Shown here one piece after another: positions 31,201-40,644 of a stretch of 64,000 bases of DNA (position 1 is the stretch's first letter; every line of letters begins with the position of its first letter). Made by a program: the position numbers and the translations under genes. Source of the DNA: Microbacterium oleivorans (GTDB lineage Bacteria; Actinomycetota; Actinomycetes; Actinomycetales; Microbacteriaceae); assembly GCF_001644225.1 (NCBI RefSeq), contig NZ_LSTV01000002.1, positions 131,169 to 195,168 of the forward strand, given 5' to 3'. The notes under the pieces were generated by a model. It did no database searches and was not told the DNA's origin. It saw nothing but the letters and a program-made list of their open reading frames with translations.

Positions 31201-32218
31201 TCGTCATCCCCGCGGGCGCCGCGGTATCCATGGCGGGCAGCAGCTGAGCTGCCTCGTCGAGCGACACCGTCCGCTCGATGAGGTCCTGCGGGCGGAGCGT
31301 GCCGCGGGCGATGAGCTGCAGCATCCCGGGGTAATCCTCGGCGGCCATGCCGTGACTGCCGAGCAGATCGAGCTCCCACGCGATGGCCCGGGCCATGGGC
31401 ACCGCGGAAAGACCGGATGCCGAGGGCAGCAGCCCGACCTGCACGTGCCGGCCACGGCGGCGCAGGCTGAGGACGGCGTCGGCGCAGGTCTGCTCGCTGC
31501 CGACCGCGTCGACCGACACGTGCGCGCCGCCTCCGGTCACCTCGTGGACCGCGGCGGGGATGTCGGAGCCGTCGGCGCGGACGACGTGCTCCGCGCCCAG
31601 ACCGCGCGCGACGTCGAGGGATGCGGCGGAGCGGTCGACGGCGACGACCCGCGCGCCGAGCGCCGTCGCGATCATGACGGCGCTGAGACCGACCCCCCCG
31701 GCGCCGACGACGACGACCCACTCCCCCGCACGCAGGCGGGCACGCGCGGTGAGGGCGCGGTAGGCGGTGGCGAAGCGGCATCCGAGTGCGGCAGCGGACT
31801 CGAGCGAGATCCCCTCGGGCACGGCGACGAGGTTGCGGTCGGCGGCGTGGATCGCGACGCGCTCGGCGAACGAGCCCCAGTGGGTGAAGCCGGGCTGCTC
31901 CTGGTTCGGGCACACCTGGGCGTCGCCGGCGAGGCACCATTCGCACCGGCCGCATCCGCAGACGAAGGGGACTGTCACGCGGTCGCCGACGTTCCACCGG
32001 TCGACGCCGGGCCCGACGGACGCGACCACGCCCGCGAGCTCATGCCCGGGAACGTGGGGCAGGGCGATGTCGTCGTGCCCGACCCACGCGTGCCAGTCGC
32101 TGCGGCACAGCCCCGTGGCGTGCACCTCGACGACCGCGCCGCCGTCGGGGGCGACCGGGTCGGGCACCTCGGTGACGGTGAGGGGACCGGCGATCCGGTC
32201 CATGATCATCGCGCGCAC
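31181..32218 (-). CDS. Zinc-dependent alcohol dehydrogenase
   Basis: The 345-aa medium-chain dehydrogenase has the catalytic zinc cysteine in GLCRSDWHAWVGHD, GHE in VPGHELAGVV, four structural-zinc cysteines in CGCGRCEWCLAGDAQVC, and the cofactor site VVVGAGGVGLSAVMI. The aspartate in VVAVDRS suggests NAD rather than NADP. The substrate is unknown. GTG at 32218 is preferred because GGAGG lies five bases upstream, giving MRAMIMDR. A much longer open frame upstream overlaps the LysR gene and is not credible. Confidence 0.9.
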   Translation of the reverse strand: MRAMIMDRIAGPLTVTEVPDPVAPDGGAVVEVHATGLCRSDWHAWVGHDDIALPHVPGHELAGVVASVGPGVDRWNVGDRVTVPFVCGCGRCEWCLAGDAQVCPNQEQPGFTHWGSFAERVAIHAADRNLVAVPEGISLESAAALGCRFATAYRALTARARLRAGEWVVVVGAGGVGLSAVMIATALGARVVAVDRSAASLDVARGLGAEHVVRADGSDIPAAVHEVTGGGAHVSVDAVGSEQTCADAVLSLRRRGRHVQVGLLPSASGLSAVPMARAIAWELDLLGSHGMAAEDYPGMLQLIARGTLRPQDLIERTVSLDEAAQLLPAMDTAAPAGMTIIDPRR

Positions 32219-32271
32219 TGCAGCCTCCGTCGCATCCGTTGTCCTCGATTCTGCCGCGCCGGGAGGGCGGC

Positions 32272-33144
32272 TCAGACGCGGGCGACGTCGATGAGCACCT
32301 GCAGCACGTCGTCGACGGCGGGCGATCGGGTGCCGGGGTGGAAGACGGCGCCCATGTCGCGCACCGCGCGGGAATCGTCGATGGGCCGCTGCACGCAGCC
32401 GTCGAGCGGATGCGGCACCTCGGGCCCGACGGCGATGCCGAGGCCCGCCGCGACGAGGCCGTGGAGGGTGCGCAGGTCGTCGCCCTCGAAGGCGATGCGC
32501 AGTTCGGTGTCCTCGGCGGCGACGAGCTGCTCGAGGGTGCGGCGCAGGCCGTAGCCCGGTTTGAGGGTCACGTGGGTCTCGGCGACGACGTCGGCGAGCG
32601 TGACCCGGCGGGTGGTCGCGAGGCGGTGCCCGGCGGGCACCACGGCGACGAGCGGCTCGTCGTACAGGTGGACGGATGCCTCGCCCGCCGCGGCGGCCCC
32701 CGAGACGATCGCGAGGTCGGTGCGCCCCGAGGCGAGCGCGGCCAGGCACGCGTCGCGCGCGCCCTGCCAGAGGCGGACCTGGATGTCGGGGCGGTCCTCG
32801 CGGAGGCGCCGGACGAGGCGGGGCACCAGGTTCTCGCCGAGCGAGTTCTGGAAGGCGAGCGAGACGGTCGCGCGCGCCTCGTCGAGCGAGTCGATGGCGT
32901 CCTGCGCGGCGCGGAGGGCGACGCGGACGCCGGGCAGCATCCGCTTCGCCGCGGGGGTGAGACGGATGCCGCGACCCTCGGGCGCCACGAGCGCGACGCC
33001 CAGCTGCGCCTCGAGCTGCCGGAGCGCGCGGCTCACGCTCGGCTGCGGGACGCCGAGGGCCTGCGCCGCACGGGTGACGTGCTCGTCGCGGCCGAGCGCG
33101 TCGAGGAGGGGCAGGTGCGACAGCAGCGCGGCGAGGCGACTCAT
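32272..33144 (-). CDS. LysR-family transcriptional regulator
   Basis: The 290-aa protein has the N-terminal LysR HTH (LLDALGRDEHVTRAAQALGVPQPSVSRALRQLEAQLGVALV, helix by helix) and a periplasmic-binding-like effector domain (VSLAFQNSLGENLVPRLVRRL). It is divergent from an MFS transporter with only 42 bases between start codons, so the transporter is its obvious target. The intergenic dyads are too short to name an operator. Confidence 0.9.
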   Translation of the reverse strand: MSRLAALLSHLPLLDALGRDEHVTRAAQALGVPQPSVSRALRQLEAQLGVALVAPEGRGIRLTPAAKRMLPGVRVALRAAQDAIDSLDEARATVSLAFQNSLGENLVPRLVRRLREDRPDIQVRLWQGARDACLAALASGRTDLAIVSGAAAAGEASVHLYDEPLVAVVPAGHRLATTRRVTLADVVAETHVTLKPGYGLRRTLEQLVAAEDTELRIAFEGDDLRTLHGLVAAGLGIAVGPEVPHPLDGCVQRPIDDSRAVRDMGAVFHPGTRSPAVDDVLQVLIDVARV

Positions 33145-33186
33145 GCGCCGATGGTATCCCTCGCCGACAACCGGTATTGGATCCGG

Positions 33187-34386
33187 ATGAGAAGTATGCC
33201 TACCGTGGGGTGGGTGACGACTCTCGACATCCCGACCGTGACCGCCGCTCCGCGTCGGCTCGGTGCGGCGATGTGGACGACGGGGATCGCGACCTTCGGC
33301 GTGCTGTACGCCCCGCAGGGGCTACTGACCGGCATCGCCGAGACCTACGGCCTGACCGCCGCCGACGCCTCGTGGGTCGTGTCGTCGGCCACGCTCGGCC
33401 TCGCCCTCGCGATCCTGCCGTGGGCGCTGGCCGCCGACCGCTTCGGACGCCGACGGATGCTGCAGGTCGCAGCGGTGGCCGCCGCGGTCATCGCGGTCGC
33501 GTCGCCCCTGCTGCCGGGGTTCGCCGGGCTGCTCGCGGGGCGGTTCCTACTCGGGGCGGCGCTCGGCGGCATCCCGGCCCTGGCGGTCGCCTACCTGCAC
33601 GAGGCGGCCGGTCCGCATCGCGCCGGGGTCGCCGCTAGCGCCTACGTGGCGGCGACGAGCGTCGGCGGGCTGGCGGGCCGGCTGGTCGCCGCGCCGGTGG
33701 GCGAGCTCGTCGGGTGGCGCGTGTCGCTCGAGCTGATGGGGGTGCTGGCGGCGGCACTCACGGTGCTGTTCGCCGTGCTGCTGCCGGCGACCGCGCCGCA
33801 CGGCGTCGTGCCGTTGCGCAGCAGTCTGCGGACGCTCGGACGCCAGGCGATCAACGTGCGGGCGCTGCCGCTGTACGCGATCGGGGCGATGGTCGTGGGC
33901 GCGATGGTCGCCGTGTTCAACGCGATCGGCTTCCGACTCGAGGCGGCGCCGTACTTCCTGAGCGCGACGGCGGTGTCGCTGGTGTTCCTGACGTACCTGT
34001 CGGGCACCGTGACCTCGCGCCTGTCGGGCGCGCTCGTCCACCGATGGGGAACGCGGATGCCGCTGGTCGCCGGCGGGGCCCTGATGACCGTCGGCGCCGC
34101 CCTGACGATCGCGTCAGGCGTGGCGGTGATCGTCGCCGGCATCCTCCTCATCACGGCGGGGATGTTCCTCGCGCACGCGACCGCCAACGCGGCCACCGCT
34201 CGCGCGGGCGGGTCGGGGCGGCAGCACGCCGTCGCGCTGTACAGCGTCGCGTACTACGTGGGCTCGAGCGTCATCGGCACGGTGGGCGCTGCCGCGTGGA
34301 CGGCAGGTGGGTGGCTCGCCCTGGCGGGCCTCGTCGCGGGGCTCGGCGTGCTCGTCGTGGTGTGCTCGCTCGCCGTGCGTGACTGA
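33187..34386 (+). CDS. MFS transporter
   Basis: The 399-aa protein has twelve predicted spans and MFS motif A as ALAADRFGRRRMLQ between spans 2 and 3. The first span begins GIATFGVLYAPQGLL, and the family resembles the YnfM/AraJ-like drug or sugar effluxers; the substrate is unknown. Starts at 33187, 33196, 33205 and 33214 share the frame, and none has a strong ribosome site; the first is listed. It is divergently paired with the LysR regulator, which probably activates it. Confidence 0.88.
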   Translation: MRSMPTVGWVTTLDIPTVTAAPRRLGAAMWTTGIATFGVLYAPQGLLTGIAETYGLTAADASWVVSSATLGLALAILPWALAADRFGRRRMLQVAAVAAAVIAVASPLLPGFAGLLAGRFLLGAALGGIPALAVAYLHEAAGPHRAGVAASAYVAATSVGGLAGRLVAAPVGELVGWRVSLELMGVLAAALTVLFAVLLPATAPHGVVPLRSSLRTLGRQAINVRALPLYAIGAMVVGAMVAVFNAIGFRLEAAPYFLSATAVSLVFLTYLSGTVTSRLSGALVHRWGTRMPLVAGGALMTVGAALTIASGVAVIVAGILLITAGMFLAHATANAATARAGGSGRQHAVALYSVAYYVGSSVIGTVGAAAWTAGGWLALAGLVAGLGVLVVVCSLAVRD

Positions 34387-34413
34387 TGTCGCACCCGCCG
34401 ATAGGGTGCGGGC

Positions 34414-34710
34414 ATGGACAGCTACGGACAGTACGCAGGGCTCGGCGCCGGTTTCGTGATCCTCATGATCGTGCTCTACCTGGGCTTCATCGCCCTCATG
34501 ATCTGGGTGGGCTACCTCATCCAGCGGACGGCGGTGAAGAACGGGATGCTGCGCGCGATGCAGGAGAGCGGCATGGTCTTCGCGCCGCGCCCCGGGCCGC
34601 CCTACCCCGGCGGCGGGTACCCGGGGGGCCAGCCGCCGCACCCCGGGCAGCCGCCGCACCCCGGACAGCCGCCGCAGGGCCCGGGACAGCCGCCCGCCGC
34701 CACGGACTGA
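34414..34710 (+). CDS. Small membrane protein with proline-rich repeat tail
   Basis: The 98-aa protein has one or two N-terminal spans (GLGAGFVILMIVLYLGFIAL then MIWVGYLIQ), a short amphipathic segment, and a C-terminal tail of PPHPGQ repeats. Such tails often mediate protein-protein contact at the membrane. The function is unknown. It follows the MFS gene by 27 bases, then the tRNA-Gly gene. Confidence 0.7.
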   Translation: MDSYGQYAGLGAGFVILMIVLYLGFIALMIWVGYLIQRTAVKNGMLRAMQESGMVFAPRPGPPYPGGGYPGGQPPHPGQPPHPGQPPQGPGQPPAATD

Positions 34711-34783
34711 CCGGCACTCCCGGTCTGCGTTCGGTCGAACGGCTCCCGGTCTTGCTAGGCTTGCCGGGTGCCTCCGGGCGCAC

Positions 34784-34857
34784 GGGGCTGTAGTTCAATG
34801 GCAGAACTTCTGCTTCCCAAGCAGACAGCGCGGGTTCGATTCCCGTCAGCCCCTCCA
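34784..34857 (+). tRNA. tRNA-Gly (anticodon CCC)
   Basis: A full cloverleaf can be drawn. The acceptor is GGGGCTG with CAGCCCC, the D-stem GTTC/GAAC, and the anticodon stem TCTGC/GCAGA around loop TTCCCAA (anticodon CCC at 34816-34818). The T-stem is GCGGG/CCCGT, and T is the discriminator base followed by an encoded CCA. tRNA genes are frequent integration sites; a restriction-modification island starts 690 bases downstream. Confidence 0.97.
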
Positions 34858-35546
34858 CGGGTTGTTCGCGGAAGTCCGTGACTTTGTTCGCTTAAGTAAT
34901 CGAACGACTTCATCCCGACCACCTCGGTTTTTAGCACGGTCCGCGCTCTGCGGCTTGCTCCCCCGACCTCTCGACAAGGTCGCCCGAGATGGTTACCAGT
35001 GGCAGGGTGCATCCGTCGATGCGTGACCGACTCATCACCGGATAGCGTCGCTTTCACGCACCGTGGCCCGTAACGGGGCGGGCAGCTCAACCACTACGCG
35101 CTCCATCGAAGACCGCAGAACGTCTGCCAGCCACGCGACCGGCGAACACCTTCGCGTGCGCAACGCCACCGCACGATCCGGGGCAGAGTTAGGAACCGGT
35201 AATTCGGGGGTCCATGGTCGCTGCGGCAGCCATGAAGACGCGCATCCGATCCGAAGATCCCGTCGAGCGACGCCTCGCCTACTGGCTTGGCCGGCAACTG
35301 CGGCGGATGCGGCAGGGCAAGCTCTCTCGAGCGCAGGTGGAGCGGCTCGCATCACTCTTGGCGGTGCCGTCGAGGTTGAAGTAGAGCCGGCGAAAGGCGA
35401 CGAGTCCGCCCTACCGACCTGCTAGCGGGGTGTTAGCGGCCTGCTCGCGACCTCACGTGCGCGGATCGACCTCAGAAACCTCGGGCGCGCCGCACGCCTC
35501 TACAGGGCCGCGTGGAGCCTTGCCCCGCGTGCTGTTCTGGTCTGCC
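34858..35546. other. Gene-poor interval between tRNA-Gly and hsdR
   Basis: About 690 bases with lower coding density than anywhere else in the window. Apart from a possible 56-codon ORF (35214-35384), no gene is convincing. No duplicate of the tRNA 3' end, no integrase and no clear direct repeats were found. It looks like remnant DNA at an island boundary. Confidence 0.5.
35214..35384 (+). CDS. Possible small ORF resembling a helicase-associated domain fragment
   Basis: A 56-codon ORF contains RLAYWLGRQLRRMRQGKL followed by SRAQVERLASL. This resembles the W..R.R...k.GkLs..r...L pattern of the helicase-associated (HA) domain common in actinobacterial mobile-element helicases. No ribosome site is visible. 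It is more likely a decayed piece than a functional gene. Confidence 0.3.
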   Translation: MVAAAAMKTRIRSEDPVERRLAYWLGRQLRRMRQGKLSRAQVERLASLLAVPSRLK

Positions 35547-38500
35547 TCACTTCGTCCGGTCATCTGCATACCGCGGCGCCATCGACTCCATCTGATCCAT
35601 GACGAGCTTGATCGCCTCGGGCTGCTTGTCGGGCGGGTACTTGTACTTAACGAGCAGCCGCTTGATCGACGAGCGCAGTTTGGCGCGCACGTCGTCACGC
35701 ACAGTCCAGTCGGTGCGGACGTCGCGGCGCATCACCGAGACGAGCTCTCGGGCGATCTGCGCCAGCACGTCCTCCCCCTGCACGTCGACCGCCGACTCGT
35801 TGGTCGCGACCGCGTCGTAGAAAGCGAGCTCGTCGCTCGACAGCGGCGGGGAGAACTGAGTGCCGCGGGATGCCTCGGCGGCGACCTCCTTCGCCAGCTC
35901 CACCAGCGCCGCGATCACCTCAGCGGAGGTCAGCTGCTGGTTCGTGTACCGGTTCATGATCTCCGCGATCCGCTCCGAGAACGCCCGCTGACGAACCAGG
36001 TTGCCGCGGGTCGCGCTCGCGCCTGCGTCGGTGAGCGACTTGCGGAGCGCCTCGATCGCGAGGTGCGCGTTCGGTGCCGCCTGGGCCTTGGCGAGGAACT
36101 CGGGCCCGAGGTTGTCGAGGGCGAGTCGCGGGAGCCCGGCTGCGTCGTAGATGTCGAGGACGTCGCCCGGGGCGATGGAGTCGGCGACGAGAGATCCGAG
36201 CAGACGCGAGATCTCTTCGGGGACGGGTTCGTCACGCGACTGCCGTTCGGCGGCGTCGAACTTCGCCATCCACACACGGACCTCTTCGTAGAACGCGATC
36301 TCGTCGTGCAGCTCCGCCAGTCCGTCTCGGCCCGACGCGAGGGCCCACGCCCGCGCGAGGCGTCCGGTGGCGGCGCGGTACCGCGCCGAGAGCCGATCGT
36401 TCCCGAGGTCCGGATCGTTCAGCGGGTTCGCCGCGTCGCGCAGGAAGTTGGTGGCGGTGGTTGCCGCCGTCCGCCAGGCGCGGGAGCCGCCGCGCGCGAC
36501 GATCTCCCGCCAGTCGCAGCCGGCGAGCATGTCGCGGATCTGGGCGACGAGCTCGGCGGCGATCGCGACCGCTTCGTCGACGTCTCGTCCGACGGGCTTG
36601 TTCTCGCGGTCCGAGGTCGTGTACTCGGCGAGGGCGTTCGCGAGATTGTCGGCAAGCGGCGCGTACGCGACGAGAAGGCCGTCCTCCTTGCCGCGGAACG
36701 TGCGGTTGACGCGCGCGAGGGTCTGCATCAGCAGCGCACCTTTGAGCGGCCGGTCGAGGTAAAGCGTGTGCAGCGGCGGGGCGTCGAAGCCCGTCAGCAT
36801 CATGTCCTTGACGATGACAAGTTCGAGCTCGTCGTCGGCATCCTTCAGCCGGGCCTTGATCGCCTTGTTCTCCGAGTCCCGGCGCACGTGATCGCTCACG
36901 GGTGGCTGATCGGATGCCGACCCCGAGTAGACGACCTTGATCTTGCCGGCATCCAGCGCGTCGGAGTGCCAGTCGGGCCGCAGCCGGACGATCTCGGCAT
37001 ACAGCCGCGCGCAGATCTCGCGCGTGCCGCCGACGATGAGCGCCTTGCCGGGAGATTCGAGAAACGGCTTCATCCGCTCTCGCCGCTCCTCCCAGTGCTG
37101 AACGAGATCGGCCGCGAGTGTCTCGATGCGCTCCGGCGCCCCGTAGACGGCGTTGACGACGGCGACGGATGCCTCGAGCCGCGCACGCTCCGTGTCGTCG
37201 AGTCCGATCGTGTACTCGTCGGCAGCGCGGTCGATGTCCTCCTCGCTCGAGCCGTCGGCGAACGACACCTTGATCAGCCGCGGCTCGAAGTAGACGGGCA
37301 CGGTCGCACCGTCGTCGACCGCCCGGGTGAGGTCGTAGACGTCGATGTACTCGCCGAAGACGTCGCGCGTGTTGCGCTCGGCGAACGAGATCGGCGTCCC
37401 GGTGAAGGCGATGAGCGTCGCGTTCGGGAGGGCATCGCGCAGGTGGCGGGCGTACCCGTCAAGGTCGTCGTAGTGGCTGCGGTGCGCCTCGTCGACGACG
37501 ACGATCACGTTGCGGCGGTCGGTGAGGAGCGGATGCTGCGTTCCCGACGCCTTCTCGGTCTCGGTGAGCCCGAACTTCTGCAGCGTCGTGAAGTAGATGC
37601 CGCCGGTCACCCGATTGCGCAGCTCGTCGCGCAGCTGTGCGCGCTCGCGCACCTGGACGGGCTTCTCGGCGAGCAGCAGGCTCTGGTCGAAGGTCTGGAA
37701 TAGCTGCCCGTCGAGTTCAGTGCGGTCGGTGACGACGATGACGGTGGGGTTCTTGAGCTTCGGATGCCGCGACACGAGATTCGTGTACAGCTCCATCTCC
37801 ATCGACTTGCCCGACCCCTGCGTGTGCCAGACCACCCCGGCCTTGCCGTTGGTCTCGACCGCCTGCACCGTTGAGCCGACCGCCTTCGTCACGGCGAAGT
37901 ACTGGTGCGGCTTCGCGATGCGCTTGGTGAGCCCGTCGGCGTTCTCATCGAACGCGGTGAAGTTACGCACGAGCTGCAGGAACCGCTCCTGGTTGAACAG
38001 CCCGTTGAGCGCGTCGTCGATCGGCTCGACGGACACCCCGTCCTCGATCCGCGGCTGCGCGAGCGGGTTGCCGTCGTCGTCCACGTTCCACGGCGCGAAG
38101 TGGTTCAACGGCGTGAACGGAGTGCCGTACTTCGCATCGATGCCATCGGTCGCGAGCGTGAGCACGCAGAACCGGAACACCATCGGGAACTCGCGCAGAT
38201 ACGTCTGCAACTGCGCATGCGCCGGGGCGACGCCGGTGGATGCCGAGCCGGCACGCTTCAGCTCGACGATGACGAGCGGCATCCCGTTGACGAGCAGCAC
38301 GATGTCGAAGCGACGGTGCAGGTCACCACGCCGGAGCGTCAGCTGGTTGACGGCGAGCCAGTCGTTGTCCGACGGGTCGTTGCCGAGCAGTCGGAGCCGC
38401 GGGTTCTGTTCGATGCCGTCGAGGTCGATATAGCTCAGCGGATATCCGCTGACGAGGTATTGGTGGATGCGGTGGTTCTCGGTGAGCCCATCCTGCGACT

Positions 38501-38729
38501 TCGGCGCCGCGATCTCCGCGACCGCCTGCTGCAGATACTCGCCGGGGATGCCCGGGTTAAGCCTGCGAAGTGCCTCGAGCAGGCGCGGTCGGATCAGCAA
38601 TTCATCCCACGCGTCGCGCTCGCCTGTGCCGGGCGCGACTTGATCGCCGTGGAGCGGGCGCCAGCCGAGAGGCTCGGCGAGCGTCTCGAGCGCGTCGTTC
38701 TCCCAGTCGGCCTCGGACAGAGGCGTCAT
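35547..38729 (-). CDS. hsdR: Type I restriction enzyme, R (translocase/nuclease) subunit
   Basis: The motor and nuclease of a type I R-M complex that cuts unmodified DNA. The 1060-aa protein has a PD-ExK nuclease (FDIVLLV...VIVELK, residues about 141-158), Walker A HTQGSGKSMEM at about 302, DEAH at about 413, and the SF2 motif AFTGTPI at about 443. A helical C-terminus (residues 850-1060) would dock to the methylase. The start ATG overlaps the stop of the EcsC-like gene (ATGA), so it is coupled to the accessory gene rather than directly to hsdS. Confidence 0.96.
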   Translation of the reverse strand: MTPLSEADWENDALETLAEPLGWRPLHGDQVAPGTGERDAWDELLIRPRLLEALRRLNPGIPGEYLQQAVAEIAAPKSQDGLTENHRIHQYLVSGYPLSYIDLDGIEQNPRLRLLGNDPSDNDWLAVNQLTLRRGDLHRRFDIVLLVNGMPLVIVELKRAGSASTGVAPAHAQLQTYLREFPMVFRFCVLTLATDGIDAKYGTPFTPLNHFAPWNVDDDGNPLAQPRIEDGVSVEPIDDALNGLFNQERFLQLVRNFTAFDENADGLTKRIAKPHQYFAVTKAVGSTVQAVETNGKAGVVWHTQGSGKSMEMELYTNLVSRHPKLKNPTVIVVTDRTELDGQLFQTFDQSLLLAEKPVQVRERAQLRDELRNRVTGGIYFTTLQKFGLTETEKASGTQHPLLTDRRNVIVVVDEAHRSHYDDLDGYARHLRDALPNATLIAFTGTPISFAERNTRDVFGEYIDVYDLTRAVDDGATVPVYFEPRLIKVSFADGSSEEDIDRAADEYTIGLDDTERARLEASVAVVNAVYGAPERIETLAADLVQHWEERRERMKPFLESPGKALIVGGTREICARLYAEIVRLRPDWHSDALDAGKIKVVYSGSASDQPPVSDHVRRDSENKAIKARLKDADDELELVIVKDMMLTGFDAPPLHTLYLDRPLKGALLMQTLARVNRTFRGKEDGLLVAYAPLADNLANALAEYTTSDRENKPVGRDVDEAVAIAAELVAQIRDMLAGCDWREIVARGGSRAWRTAATTATNFLRDAANPLNDPDLGNDRLSARYRAATGRLARAWALASGRDGLAELHDEIAFYEEVRVWMAKFDAAERQSRDEPVPEEISRLLGSLVADSIAPGDVLDIYDAAGLPRLALDNLGPEFLAKAQAAPNAHLAIEALRKSLTDAGASATRGNLVRQRAFSERIAEIMNRYTNQQLTSAEVIAALVELAKEVAAEASRGTQFSPPLSSDELAFYDAVATNESAVDVQGEDVLAQIARELVSVMRRDVRTDWTVRDDVRAKLRSSIKRLLVKYKYPPDKQPEAIKLVMDQMESMAPRYADDRTK

Positions 38730-39892
38730 GCCGGCTCGTCCGCCTCGGCGACATCGTGACCGTCGTCGCTATGGGGTTCGCCCGAAGGCTGCTTCTTCTT
38801 GTCGCGCTTGAACAGACCGGCGACAGCGTTCGCGGTGCCGGATGCCGCGTTGCCCACCGCGCGCACGGAACCGACCGCCGCACCGCCCACCGCCTTCGCC
38901 GTTCCACTGGCAGCACCACCAACCGCGTTGGCCGCGTCCTTCACCGCAGTGACAGCGCGCGGAGCGTCGGGAATCCCGTCACCGTCGATGTCGACGCTCC
39001 GGAACATCTCCGTCGCGTCGACCATGCGCTCCCAGACGTTCTCGCCGAACTCCTTCGCGGACTCGGAAGCAGCGCGCATCGCGATCACCGCCTTGGACGG
39101 ATCCGGGATGCCGTCTCCGTCTTCATCGACGAGCTCCAGCCACCCGGGCCACTCCTCGGCGGGCGCCGAGAAGCCGGTCCGGCATGACTTCACGACGCTG
39201 CTGCCGAAGTAGAAGCTCGTGGCGGCGCCGGCTGCGGCGCCGATCACGGGGATCGCCTTGGAGCTGATCTTCACGGTACCCATGACGGCGCCCTTCGCGA
39301 TCGCCTCCCGAGCAAGCACGATGGTGACGGGGACGAGTGCCGAGTCAGGAAGCTGCTGCGACAGCAGGTCACCCCACTTCGGAGCGGCATTCGATGCGAC
39401 AAGCCCCGCCGCCCCACGCGCTCCGGCGATGGACGCGCCCGCAGGAAGCGCGGCGAGCACCATCGACGTGACCTGATTCTTCTTCTTCTCACCGAGGAGC
39501 GCGCCGAGCACGATCGCCTTCGCTCGGTCCGGGTCGTCGACCGGCACGCCGCGAAGCTCGGCCATGCACAGCGCGAACAGCGCGGTGGTCTCGTAGAAGA
39601 AGATGAGGTCGCCGACTCCGAGCCCGATGGCGATAGGAACACCCACGGCGGGGATGGAGGCCGAAGCGCCGATCGCTGCACTCGCGGCCGTCGTGGTCGC
39701 GACGTACTGCGACTCGATCGTCTTCATAACCTCGGCGGGTGTCGCGCTCGGCTTCTTGCGCCGAATCTCCTTGATGTACGCCGTCGCTGCCGGCCGCTGC
39801 ACAGCGATCGCCTTGAACACGCGATCCTGGAAGTCGTCGGGCAGGGCGATGGCCGGTGCGGCGGTGATCACCGCGTCCTTCTTGGGGCTCAT
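38726..39892 (-). CDS. EcsC-like membrane protein with two DxDGDG calcium-loop motifs
   Basis: The 388-aa protein has an EcsC-like core with a glycine/alanine-rich hydrophobic hairpin (residues 68-110, AIGASASIPAVGVPIAIGLG). A second glycine-rich region runs about 195-235. DEDGDGIPD (256-264) and DIDGDGIPD (301-309) match calcium-binding loops of thrombospondin type 3/dockerin-like repeats. A Gly/Ala repeat region (320-360, AVGGAASGTAKAVGGAAVG) and a charged tail follow. It overlaps hsdR by 4 bases and follows the DUF4230-like gene by 16, so it belongs to the R-M operon. No defence role for this family is established; the placement suggests a membrane-linked accessory. Confidence 0.75.
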   Translation of the reverse strand: MSPKKDAVITAAPAIALPDDFQDRVFKAIAVQRPAATAYIKEIRRKKPSATPAEVMKTIESQYVATTTAASAAIGASASIPAVGVPIAIGLGVGDLIFFYETTALFALCMAELRGVPVDDPDRAKAIVLGALLGEKKKNQVTSMVLAALPAGASIAGARGAAGLVASNAAPKWGDLLSQQLPDSALVPVTIVLAREAIAKGAVMGTVKISSKAIPVIGAAAGAATSFYFGSSVVKSCRTGFSAPAEEWPGWLELVDEDGDGIPDPSKAVIAMRAASESAKEFGENVWERMVDATEMFRSVDIDGDGIPDAPRAVTAVKDAANAVGGAASGTAKAVGGAAVGSVRAVGNAASGTANAVAGLFKRDKKKQPSGEPHSDDGHDVAEADEPA

Positions 39893-39908
39893 GTGGTGTC
39901 TCCCGGGG

Positions 39909-40571
39909 TCACTCGGTGAACTGGAACTCGACGGTGATCGCGGGGTCGATGGCCTGCACGATCTTGGAATAGAACAGCTTCGCCTGCTCCATGAGGACGG
40001 GCCGGAACCCGTCGATGTGCTGCTCCACCACCTGGGCCGACAGCAGCTCCTCGAACACCTCGGTCGTGTCGATCTCGGGGGTGGTCCAGCTCAGGAGCCC
40101 GTTCTCCTCGTCCGCGATGCTCAGGTCAGGGTTGGCGTAGCCGAGGTAGATGAACTTCGGGATCGTGATGAGGTACGCGTTGTCCCCCATCTGGCTGATC
40201 TCGACGTCCTTGCCTTCGATGCCGAACTTCGCGTCGTACTCATAACGCACCAGCACGGAGCGATCACTGCCGGGAAGGGTGAAGAGGTCCCAGTCACCGA
40301 TCGCGAAGTTCAGACCATCCTCACGCTTCTCCTCCACGTCGGTCATGCCGGCCGTGACGAGGATCACCTGCTCCTCGCCCTTGATCGACCGGATCACCTG
40401 GGTGTCACGAGACTCGTTCGCACCGAAGATCTTGCCGACGTTGAAGCTCACGAGCGCGGCCGCGACGATCACCGCGAGAATGACGAAGACGAGCAGGATT
40501 TTCGCCCAGATGGGCGTCTTCCTGACCGGCTTCGGTGGGATCGCCGTGGGAGGCGTGGCGGTAGCGGTCAT
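39909..40571 (-). CDS. DUF4230-like membrane-anchored protein
   Basis: The 220-aa protein has a short basic cytoplasmic start, one span (residues 21-43, AKILLVFVILAVIVAAALVS), then an external domain of beta strands and helices (EQVILVTAGMTDVEEKRED; VLVRYEYDAKFGIEGKDVEI; DNAYLITIPKFIYLG). This is the layout of DUF4230 proteins, whose role is unknown. It lies between hsdS and the EcsC-like gene. The 73-base gap after hsdS is the largest within the operon and could hold an extra promoter. GGGGAGATCC precedes the ATG. Confidence 0.75.
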   Translation of the reverse strand: MTATATPPTAIPPKPVRKTPIWAKILLVFVILAVIVAAALVSFNVGKIFGANESRDTQVIRSIKGEEQVILVTAGMTDVEEKREDGLNFAIGDWDLFTLPGSDRSVLVRYEYDAKFGIEGKDVEISQMGDNAYLITIPKFIYLGYANPDLSIADEENGLLSWTTPEIDTTEVFEELLSAQVVEQHIDGFRPVLMEQAKLFYSKIVQAIDPAITVEFQFTE

Positions 40572-40644
40572 GCGGTGGATCTCCCCAGATGGATGCGGCG
40601 GTGCATTCGTACTTCGAACCTAAAGGCTGTGCAGGCGTGCTCGT

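Noticed and set aside
33145..33186. LysR T-N11-A operator between the LysR and MFS genes
   Set aside because: Only short, imperfect symmetry (GGATCC and GGTAT pieces) is present; nothing stands above background.
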